Shown piece after piece: positions 57,093-64,000 of a DNA stretch of 64,000 nucleotides; the stretch's first letter is position 1; each line of letters starts with the position of its first letter. The notes beneath the pieces were generated by a model, which did no database searches, was not told the origin of the DNA, and worked only from the letters and a program-made list of their open reading frames with translations. Made by a program: the position numbers and the translations under genes. The stretch comes from JBBATK01 sp044228285 (GTDB lineage Bacteria > Bacteroidota > Ignavibacteria > Kapaibacteriales > NICIL-2): the NCBI GenBank assembly GCA_044228285.1, contig JBGAVD010000001.1:186001-250000 (forward strand). The letters are read 5' to 3'.

Positions 57093-58400
57093 CTATGCAG
57101 TGGCAGAATCTCGTTTCGTAGATTCAAGTACACGTTTCCATACACTCGAAGCGAGATCCGTTACTGTGGCTGAACTGTGTTGTGCTGCAATCTGGAGCGA
57201 CATCTCGCACTGTTCAGGATCCGCACCTGCATTCAGTGCACCGCGAAGGTGCGAGAAGAGTTGTCGTTCCCACCCTGTAGCTGCCAGAATAGCAACATTG
57301 ATCAACTCGCGGCTCACGAGATCAAGCTGAGGTCGTGACAATACTTTGCCGTAGCCCTCAATAATCATCCACTGGTCGAGATGCGATGACAGCAAGGAAA
57401 CTCGTTCTCTCATCGGCGTGTATACAGTCGTGTAGATACGCTGACAGGTCTGAGAGCCGCGCTTGACGAAGTTCTGCAAGTCGTAGACTTCACTGTCGTC
57501 GGCATACCAACTGATACCTCGCTGAGACAGAATCTGTTTCATGGTTTGCAATGCCTCAAGGCTGGCAGGAAAGCCAGAGAAGAGGTAAATCTGAAGCAAA
57601 CACTCGTACATCTGGCTCAGATCATGTTCTTGATTACAGTAGGTCTCTATACACGAAGCAAGAGCCGGCTGATTGTTTAGAGCTGCAGATACGGCTGCTT
57701 CGCATAGGGCAGCTCGAACCGGGTGAAGGTTCGCAGATGGTGAGTTCACAGGTGCTGTCGTTTCAGTGCCCGTGATGCTTGTTTGACCTTGCTCTGATGC
57801 CGAGGTGCGCAGCTGCGCGAAGCGCTCTGCGAAGGAAGACAGTGCTCTGCCGCGATGTGAAATGCTGTTCTTCGTTGCAGAGCTTAGCTCTGCAAAGCTC
57901 TGTTCATAGCCACTGGGAACAAACACAGGATCATAACCAAATCCTGCATTCCCACGTTGCTGTGTTGCTATGTGTCCAACGCATGCACCCTCGGCAAACT
58001 CCGTACGTAACTCATCGACATAGCAAATGACAGTTCGAAACGTTGCCTGGCGTTCATTCTCAGGGATCCCTTTCATACGTTCCAATAAGAGCAATACGTT
58101 GTCGCTATAGCTTGCATTCTCTCCTGCAAAGCGGGCAGTATGGACTCCTGGAGCGCCATGCAGTGCGTCAGCTTCGAGTCCAGTATCATCAGCTATACAT
58201 GCGATGCCGCTAAGCTCGTAGAAAGCGCGTGCCTTCAAATAGGCGTTCTCTTCAAGTGTGCTTCCTGTTTCCTCTACTTCAAGCTGTTGATCACCCAGGT
58301 CTGAGAGAGTGAGGAGCTCGATGTCTGGGTCGATGGTCGCAAGGATAGCACGAAGCTCTTCGACTTTATGAAGGTTGTTAGATGCCAGGAGCAGTCTCAT
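57093..58400 (-). CDS. rdgB: RdgB/HAM1 nucleotide pyrophosphatase fused to a CMD-like domain
   Basis: A 435-residue fusion. Residues 1-198 are an RdgB/Ham1 enzyme that hydrolyses dITP/XTP to monophosphates: ASNNLHK, CIADDTGLEADAL, GAPGVHTARFAG, GFGYDPVF and SHRGRAL. Residues about 199-225 are a Ser/Thr linker. Residues about 226-430 resemble a carboxymuconolactone decarboxylase (AhpD-like) domain, seen in YLFSGFPASLEALQ, SRELINVAILAATGWERQLFSHLRGALNAGAD. The CxxC of AhpD is absent, so the CMD activity is unclear. The gene overlaps the SpoU gene by ATGA and is 4 bp or more from dacB. Confidence 0.9.
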   Translation of the reverse strand: MRLLLASNNLHKVEELRAILATIDPDIELLTLSDLGDQQLEVEETGSTLEENAYLKARAFYELSGIACIADDTGLEADALHGAPGVHTARFAGENASYSDNVLLLLERMKGIPENERQATFRTVICYVDELRTEFAEGACVGHIATQQRGNAGFGYDPVFVPSGYEQSFAELSSATKNSISHRGRALSSFAERFAQLRTSASEQGQTSITGTETTAPVNSPSANLHPVRAALCEAAVSAALNNQPALASCIETYCNQEHDLSQMYECLLQIYLFSGFPASLEALQTMKQILSQRGISWYADDSEVYDLQNFVKRGSQTCQRIYTTVYTPMRERVSLLSSHLDQWMIIEGYGKVLSRPQLDLVSRELINVAILAATGWERQLFSHLRGALNAGADPEQCEMSLQIAAQHSSATVTDLASSVWKRVLESTKRDSATA

Positions 58401-59170
58401 TGCTGAATACCAGACGAGAAATGGAACAAACAGATGCCCGCAGCTACCGCTGCGTTAAGAGATTCCGCACTGCCTATGGCAGGAATGCGAAAACTATGAT
58501 GAAGCAAGCGTGCAACTTCCGGTGAGATACCAGCTGCTTCAGCGCCCACAACTAAGCACAATGGACTTCGTATACTGCACTCACTCATGTGCACGGATGC
58601 ATGGGCGGCAGCTCCGTAGAGAGTGTGAGACTGTTGGAGAGCGATAAGTCCTTCGCTCAATTCCATCGACACCACAGGTACATGAAAAATAGAGCCCATG
58701 GTTGATCGAATGAGTTTGGGATTGTAACGGTCCACCGACTTCAAGCCCAGCAGTACGGCAGAGAAGCCAAAGAAGTGCGCCGTACGAATGATGGTGCCCA
58801 CGTTACCAGGATCCTGGATGCCATCCAATGCAACAATGTTGCCACTGAACTGAGTAGATGGTTGTGCATATTCGACAACGGCAAGAATTCCTTGTGGAGT
58901 TTTGGCATCACTTAGGAGTTCAAACGCTTTCGGTCCACAAGTGTACACTACCACAGAGCGTCGTTCACAGCGTTTGAGCAACTCACTGAAGTCTTGCTGC
59001 CTGTCTTCCTGCACAACAACAAACTGCGCTCGATAGGGCGAATGAAGGAGTTCAGAAACGACAAGGGCGCCTTCGGCTATAAATAAATTTTCTTCATCGC
59101 GATGCTTGCGCTGGTGTAATGAGCGCACGAGTTTACGATGTTTGTCGGACAACACGCTGTGTGGTTCCAT
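58397..59170 (-). CDS. SpoU/TrmH-family RNA 2'-O-methyltransferase
   Basis: A 257-residue SPOUT methyltransferase. N-terminal residues about 10-100 are an RNA-binding substrate domain (KHRDEENLFIAEG). The trefoil-knot motifs are LDGIQDPGNVGTIIRTA, KLIRSTMGSIFHVP, LVVGAEAAGIS and IPAIGSAESLNAAVAAGI. It likely 2'-O-methylates 23S rRNA or a tRNA; RlmB or TrmH cannot be told apart here. The ATG at 59170 matches the family start. It overlaps the fusion gene by 3 bp (ATGA) and is divergent from the phosphorylase gene. Confidence 0.93.
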   Translation of the reverse strand: MEPHSVLSDKHRKLVRSLHQRKHRDEENLFIAEGALVVSELLHSPYRAQFVVVQEDRQQDFSELLKRCERRSVVVYTCGPKAFELLSDAKTPQGILAVVEYAQPSTQFSGNIVALDGIQDPGNVGTIIRTAHFFGFSAVLLGLKSVDRYNPKLIRSTMGSIFHVPVVSMELSEGLIALQQSHTLYGAAAHASVHMSECSIRSPLCLVVGAEAAGISPEVARLLHHSFRIPAIGSAESLNAAVAAGICLFHFSSGIQQ

Positions 59171-59252
59171 GAACGCTTCGAATGAGGCGAAGGATTGGTG
59201 AGCAGAGAGCTTCGTGTTTAGATTGAAGGGCAAAATTACAAAGCGCAACGAC

Positions 59253-60560
59253 ATGATACCTGCAGAGCTATTGAGGAAGAAGAGAGACGGGCTCGAGCTA
59301 CGCGCTCAGGAGATCCAGGACTTTATTGAGCAACTCACTGTCGGTGTTGTGAATGAAGCCCAGGCTGCCGCCTTTTTGATGGCTGCTTGCACTCGCGGTT
59401 TGAGTGCCGCTGAGACAGCTGCTTTGAGTCTGGCAATGCGGGATAGCGGTGAATGCTATGACTTTCATGACATTGGCAGACCTATTGTTGACAAACACTC
59501 GACAGGAGGTGTGGGTGATAAGCTCTCTCTTCTCTTGGTTCCGTTGGCATGCAGCTGCGGTGTGCTGGTTCCCATGATGAGTGGTCGGGGCTTAGGACAT
59601 ACTGGAGGAACCGTAGACAAGTTGGAGTCGATACCGGGTCTCAGGATGGACTTCAGTACAGCGGAACTACACGAACTCCTTCGTTCTCAGCATGCTTTCA
59701 TGATCAAAGCCTCTGCAAATGTCGCTCCTGCTGATGCGATTCTCTACGCTTTGCGTGACGTGACCGGAACTATTGAATCGACCAGCCTTATTACCGCATC
59801 GATACTGTCCAAGAAACTTGTTGAGGGCTTGGATGGTCTAGTATTGGATATGAAAGTTGGGCAAGGCGCATTCATGCAAAACAGAAAGCAGGCTGACGAG
59901 CTTGCCTCCAGTATGATGCTTGTGGCACACGAAGCGGGACTGCCATTGAGCATTCTCTTTACGAACATGGATCATCCTCTAGGTCATAGTGTGGGCAATT
60001 GGCTTGAGATGGAGGAGAGCGAGGCATGCTTGCAGGACTACCACTCAACACCAAGCGACCTGCGAAGCCTTACAGAACTTCTTTGTTCTCGCATGCTCAC
60101 CATCGCTCAACCTGATCTGGATAACGAACAAGCACTTGTCCTGGTACGGGATCGTTGGCAGAACGGTGAGGCTCATCGCGCGTTTCACTCAATGCTAAAA
60201 GCACAGGGAGGTGATTGGGCTGCTGCTGTAGAAATGTACCGTACTGTTCACACCTTGGCTGTGAAAGCACCTCGAGGCGGGATTCTCCATGGCTGGTCAA
60301 CACGCGAAATGGGTCTTGCGGGTATTGAACTCGGTGCAGGACGAAAGCGTCAGGATGACAGCATCGACTACGCCGCGGGTTTTCGTCTTTTGAAGAAAGC
60401 TGGAGATGAAGTCAGCTACGGTGAAGAATTGCTCCTCATCCAAGCTCAAAGCATGGATCGACTTCAGTACGTACATGACCTTCTCATAGCCGGACTGGAT
60501 ATCAACCCCTCAGACTACACAGAAAAGCCGCTCCTTCTGGATGAGTGGTCAGCTTCCTAG
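59253..60560 (+). CDS. deoA: Pyrimidine-nucleoside (thymidine) phosphorylase
   Basis: A 435-residue nucleoside phosphorylase of the DeoA/Pdp family, splitting thymidine or uridine with phosphate. Signature segments are VDKHSTGGVGDKLSL for phosphate and sugar binding, MSGRGLGHTGGTVDKLESIPG, and ASILSKKLVEGLDGLVLDMKVG with the catalytic lysines. The C-terminal alpha/beta domain is complete. The ATG at 59253 fits the family start. Together with cytidine deaminase elsewhere in the window it would support pyrimidine salvage. Confidence 0.95.
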   Translation: MIPAELLRKKRDGLELRAQEIQDFIEQLTVGVVNEAQAAAFLMAACTRGLSAAETAALSLAMRDSGECYDFHDIGRPIVDKHSTGGVGDKLSLLLVPLACSCGVLVPMMSGRGLGHTGGTVDKLESIPGLRMDFSTAELHELLRSQHAFMIKASANVAPADAILYALRDVTGTIESTSLITASILSKKLVEGLDGLVLDMKVGQGAFMQNRKQADELASSMMLVAHEAGLPLSILFTNMDHPLGHSVGNWLEMEESEACLQDYHSTPSDLRSLTELLCSRMLTIAQPDLDNEQALVLVRDRWQNGEAHRAFHSMLKAQGGDWAAAVEMYRTVHTLAVKAPRGGILHGWSTREMGLAGIELGAGRKRQDDSIDYAAGFRLLKKAGDEVSYGEELLLIQAQSMDRLQYVHDLLIAGLDINPSDYTEKPLLLDEWSAS

Positions 60561-60917
60561 GCAAAACAGAAACTGTACTCTATTCTGAGATCCCATTGCT
60601 GCTGACGAAAGGTAAAGACAAGCTACCATGTACGCTTTGCTCTTTGCTTTGTCTTGCTGCTCACAACGAATCGCGCCTCTCCCGTCAAGTGTCGTTTGCG
60701 CAGCTTAGGTTTTTCTATTGCGATTATCTCAGGCTGAGTAGACCTGTACCCTTAGCGACTTCGAGACTAAGAACTCTCTCAGATTGCGGTATTTCTCTCG
60801 CAAAATCTCAGAAATTTCACGAAAGAGCGCGCCATCTACCACTTGCTTATGTCGTCTTGGCACGGTTTTTAACTCTTTTTATGAGTTACTATACAATGCA
60901 ATATCCCAAGGAACGCG
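60561..60917. other. Intergenic, nothing recognised
   Basis: About 357 bases. An open frame here is unsupported. An AACTC/GAGTT inverted repeat lies at 60871-60887 and GGAACGCG precedes the next ATG. Confidence 0.55.
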
Positions 60918-62345
60918 ATGCAAGCTGGAACGATTCCTCGTTACAAATGGATACTCGCTGCAGGCGACTACATCTGCATTCTCAGCAGCTTTCTGTTGAG
61001 CATGATTGTCTTGCCTGGAAAGGCTTCAGACTTGAATGTTGCTAACCTCAGCAGTTTTGGTCTTTTTGCGCTCGTCTGGGTCTTTGCAATGGAGATCTAC
61101 AATCTCTATCAGCACTCTGTAGTGATGAACCGCTCTGAGCAAACAGTGTTGTTGATCAAGTCGACAGTTGTGGCCTTTATGGTTGCGGTGTTGACGGACT
61201 ACATGTTTCGTCCCGACAACTGGCTGGGATCACGAACAGTCAATGCCTTTGTCTACCCAAGTGGAATCATCTTCCTCTCGTTCTGGCGTATGGTGATCTT
61301 CCGACGCCTCTGGCGTCGCACCTCATTTGGTTCGCGCTACATTCAACGTACGGCAATCATAGGAGCTTCACAGAGAGGAATGAACATTGCTAGTCGTATC
61401 CATCTTCGCAAGGATGCTGATGTGGAGCTCGTTGGTTTCATCGACGACAACACAGAACACCTAAAGATTGACCAGGCTCCTGCCTATCGAATACTTGGTA
61501 CAAAGCGAGAGCTGCGAGCCATTGCCATGCAACACAACATTCATCGCTTTGTCATCGCAAGCGATGAGCTTGCCTCAGGTGAACTCCTTGATATCGCTGA
61601 CGAGTGTACGAGTCTGGGAGCTCAGGTTGATGTTGCTTCGGCGTCGAGCGGTATTCTTAATCAGCGCGGACAAGCAATTCCAGATCTGGAGTTTCCGGTT
61701 ATTCACTTCCGTGGCTCGTACAATAACCTTGGTGCTCGCATACTAAAGCGAATATTCGACATTGTGTTCGCTGGGTTGGGGATCATCATCTTGTCTCCAC
61801 TTTTCGCTCTGCTCGCAGTTCTCGTGAAGCTTAGCTCACGTGGGCCAGTGTTTTATCGTTCGCGCCGCGTGGGACGTAATGGAGTCATTTTTGATTTCTA
61901 CAAGTTTCGCTCTATGCGGCCAGCCGCAGAAAGCCATGACCCAACGGTTATGAAGCAGCAGTATGAATCGTACATAAAGGATAATAAGGCGGTAGGGAAG
62001 ATTGTCAACGATGACCGAGTGACGCGCATTGGTAAGCTGATGCGCAAAACGTCGTTGGATGAGCTCCCGCAACTGTGGAACGTCGTACTCGGCGATATGA
62101 GCTTAGTTGGACCTCGTCCATGTCTACCACACGAGTACCAACTCTACGATGAATGGCACAAGAAACGAGTCAGTGTGCTGCCAGGCTGTACCGGACTCTG
62201 GCAAGTATCCGATCGAAAGAAAACGTCGTTCAATGATATGGTCATGCTCGATTACTTCTACCTCGAAAACATGTCGCTCTGGTTCGACATCCAAATCATC
62301 CTTAAGACTATTCCTGTCATGATCTTCGGTCGCGGAGATTTCTAA
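60918..62345 (+). CDS. Polyprenyl-phosphate sugar phosphotransferase for exopolysaccharide
   Basis: A 475-residue membrane enzyme of the WbaP/WcaJ class, putting the first sugar phosphate on undecaprenyl phosphate. Four N-terminal helices (about 12-125), a cytoplasmic Rossmann-like domain (IIGASQRGMNIASR near 145, VGFIDDN), a membrane-entering helix near 280, and the catalytic domain with FYKFRSM, DELPQLWNVVLGDMSLVGPRP and TGLWQVSDR. GGA supports the ATG. No other polysaccharide genes are adjacent. A terminator follows. Confidence 0.93.
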   Translation: MQAGTIPRYKWILAAGDYICILSSFLLSMIVLPGKASDLNVANLSSFGLFALVWVFAMEIYNLYQHSVVMNRSEQTVLLIKSTVVAFMVAVLTDYMFRPDNWLGSRTVNAFVYPSGIIFLSFWRMVIFRRLWRRTSFGSRYIQRTAIIGASQRGMNIASRIHLRKDADVELVGFIDDNTEHLKIDQAPAYRILGTKRELRAIAMQHNIHRFVIASDELASGELLDIADECTSLGAQVDVASASSGILNQRGQAIPDLEFPVIHFRGSYNNLGARILKRIFDIVFAGLGIIILSPLFALLAVLVKLSSRGPVFYRSRRVGRNGVIFDFYKFRSMRPAAESHDPTVMKQQYESYIKDNKAVGKIVNDDRVTRIGKLMRKTSLDELPQLWNVVLGDMSLVGPRPCLPHEYQLYDEWHKKRVSVLPGCTGLWQVSDRKKTSFNDMVMLDYFYLENMSLWFDIQIILKTIPVMIFGRGDF

Positions 62346-62462
62346 TCATGATCTCCAAGGCAAGTTGATTCAATGTCCTCTGCCCAAACTTGCATTCAAT
62401 GTCGCGATGAGCTTCAGCTTTGCTTCTGGCAATAGAGATCCTCACATCACATGATCACAAAC

Positions 62463-62493
62463 AAAAAAGGCGCACCAACGGTGCGCCTTTTTT
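62463..62493. terminator. Bidirectional terminator
   Basis: AAAAAAGGCGCACC pairs perfectly with GGTGCGCCTTTTTT around AAC. It separates the convergent sugar phosphotransferase and PDZ protein genes and can stop both. Confidence 0.95.
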
Positions 62494-62519
62494 GCATTGA
62501 ACTGAAGAACTCGTTGATC

Positions 62520-63623
62520 TTATTCGATAATGAGTTTTTCCTTGAAGGTCTTGTTACCTTGGCTAACCGTTACGAGATATACACCACGTGGTGCATCGCT
62601 GAGGTCAACTGCGGTTGAGAAACTGTTCTGTGTATTGTTAACCGAACGATCAAAGAACTTGTTGCCAATCAAATCTGTAATGGTCATACGGAATTCAATC
62701 GCATCCAAACCAGCAAGGCTGATGTTAACAGAACCGTTGGTTGGGTTTGGAGCAAGGTTCAAGGTTGCAGGGTTAAGCTCTACACGGTTGATGCGCTCGC
62801 CAGCAATGATAGAGTTGTTGGTAACCTTTGCGCATTCTGCCTTCAGCTTTGATACCATCTCTGCGTTGACATCTGCATAGGAGTTAAGAACAACTTCAGC
62901 TGTACGAAGTACACCATCACGACGATACTGAACTGCTACACGATCGCCAGGGAGGTGCGAAGAAATGGTCTTCTTCAACTCAACAAAACTTGGGATTGAG
63001 TTGCCATCAACGCTTTCAATGATATCGCCAGACATAAGTTCAGCGCGAACGGCACCGGTGTTTGGAATGGTACCAGTCAGTGTTGCACTTCCAGTCGAAT
63101 TCACATACACGCCAAGAATAGCATTGTTATAGAACTCTTTTTCTAAGCGCTCACATGGTGAACTATACGTGTTCGTTGATTGTGGAAGTGTTGAAGCTTG
63201 TTGTGAAGCAGCTTGGAATTCAGCAGCTGATGCAACCACAACCTTCAAGTCTTGCTCTTCGCCGTCACGATTGATGCGAACTAAAATGACATCGCCAGGA
63301 CCTTTACCGCGCATTGCATGGTAAACGTCGCACATTGAGTGAACATTTTCACCTTCAACTTGCATCAATACGTCGCCGCTCTGCAAACCAGCAAATTCAG
63401 CCTTCGATGCTGGTGCAACACGCTCGATAACCAGTGAAAAGTCTGATCGTACGGCAAGCTGCATACCAATATATCCACCTTCTTTAGCTGGTGCAGCAGT
63501 TGCTGCAGGAGCTGTGTAGCTTTGGTGTCCGGACTGAACTACAGCGGTTTGAGCGCTGATTGATGCACTATAGGCAAATGCTAAAACGAGAGCGTACAAA
63601 GAAACGCGTCGCAGAAATGTCAT
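62520..63623 (-). CDS. Secreted double-PDZ protein with type IX sorting domain
   Basis: A 367-residue protein with a signal peptide (cleavage near ISAQ). Two PDZ domains follow: about 48-130 (GYIGMQLAV, FAGLQSGDVLMQVEGENV) and about 160-245 (GVYVN, GAVRAELMSGDIIESVDG). There is no protease domain. Residues about 285-367 are a type IX sorting domain with LAPNPTNGSVNIS and GVYLVTVSQGNKTFKEKLIIE. It should be surface-exposed or released, perhaps binding peptides or other C-termini. AGGAG precedes the ATG by six bases. Confidence 0.9.
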   Translation of the reverse strand: MTFLRRVSLYALVLAFAYSASISAQTAVVQSGHQSYTAPAATAAPAKEGGYIGMQLAVRSDFSLVIERVAPASKAEFAGLQSGDVLMQVEGENVHSMCDVYHAMRGKGPGDVILVRINRDGEEQDLKVVVASAAEFQAASQQASTLPQSTNTYSSPCERLEKEFYNNAILGVYVNSTGSATLTGTIPNTGAVRAELMSGDIIESVDGNSIPSFVELKKTISSHLPGDRVAVQYRRDGVLRTAEVVLNSYADVNAEMVSKLKAECAKVTNNSIIAGERINRVELNPATLNLAPNPTNGSVNISLAGLDAIEFRMTITDLIGNKFFDRSVNNTQNSFSTAVDLSDAPRGVYLVTVSQGNKTFKEKLIIE

Positions 63624-64000
63624 GCTATCTCCTTTGGAGGTTAGTTGATTGAGTGATTAACTGTATGCAAGATAGAAGATTTGTAAAAACTACAATGGTT
63701 AATCTGTGTTGTGAGCTGTTAATAAGTAGTTATACCGACGAAATTTTCCACTTTTTGGACCAAAAACGACTACCCTGAGGGCAAAAAAGCCAGTCAACCA
63801 GCTGCCGATCTTCTGATACTCATTCCTAGTCCTACGAGTACTCGGCTCCAACTCAGCCACCAATACCCATGCAGGGCTTTTGAACTACTGTACTTGACGT
63901 AGCTCTCAGAGCTGAAGTGTAGCACAAAAGGTGAAAGTTTTGTGAATATCGACCTCTTTTTGCGAGAGATGAGTCGCCGTGCGCTCGAACGAAGATGAAC
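63624..64000. other. Window end, nothing recognised
   Basis: About 377 bases upstream of the PDZ protein gene and running to the window edge. No gene, RNA or strong promoter is seen. Confidence 0.55.

Overview
The window looks like chromosomal DNA of a free-living Gram-negative bacterium of the Bacteroidota/Chlorobiota (FCB) side, possibly the Ignavibacteria/Kapabacteria part of it. The lineage is inferred from gene content and not from any database search. Supporting points are: four secreted proteins with type IX secretion (Por) C-terminal sorting domains, a protein with choice-of-anchor-D (ASH-like) repeats, a SecA with the long Bacteroidota-type insertion, a Bacteroidota histone-H1-like protein, and a candidate Bacteroidota-type promoter (TTTG-19 nt-TAnnTTTG) ahead of the rRNA operon. 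GC content is intermediate. Many genes still carry GGAG-type Shine-Dalgarno sequences, and the 16S 3' end has the normal anti-SD.

Layout. 1-5445: a complete rRNA operon (16S, tRNA-Ile, tRNA-Ala, 23S, 5S) with promoter, two boxA-like sites, 16S and 23S processing stems and a strong terminator. 5763-8308: an AHSA1-type protein, an HxlR regulator, and a divergent DoxX plus DODA-type dioxygenase pair with a perfect palindrome between the divergent genes. 8813-10697: two unrecognised genes. 11166-12768: a translationally coupled redox operon (DUF6132-like membrane protein, small membrane protein, thioredoxin, rhodanese-thioredoxin lipoprotein). 13010-22054 (mostly minus strand): rpiB, DoxX, M16 peptidase, outer-membrane protein, MFS exporter, secA, thiamine diphosphokinase. 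22588-26547: oxyR with its own OxyR box, a short conserved protein and a TPR-LuxR regulator. 26624-36896: T9SS cargo, tRNA-Ser, a lone DppB-type permease, a lipoprotein, SemiSWEET, a 1419-residue secreted propeller/ASH protein and an N-acetylglucosamine-kinase-like protein. 36949-40508 (minus): truA, the C-terminal half of a split MetH, cytidine deaminase. 40859-46828: T9SS subtilase, histone H1-like protein, an atypical CDF transporter, ruvB, a HAD phosphatase. 46862-54937: DUF3999 and DUF2339, then divergent mutS, gcvH and two small membrane proteins. 55272-63623: dacB, an RdgB fused to a carboxymuconolactone-decarboxylase-like domain, a SpoU methyltransferase, a pyrimidine-nucleoside phosphorylase, a sugar-phosphate transferase and a secreted double-PDZ protein.

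I found no CRISPR array, prophage, transposase or obvious defence island; this is mainly a housekeeping and cell-envelope region. The most unusual items are the RdgB-CMD fusion, the split MetH, the OxyR box inside the oxyR promoter, the transporter lacking half of its canonical metal site, the perfect palindrome controlling the HxlR/DoxX region, and a family of intergenic hairpins with TTC/GAA loops. None is proven to be a new system.
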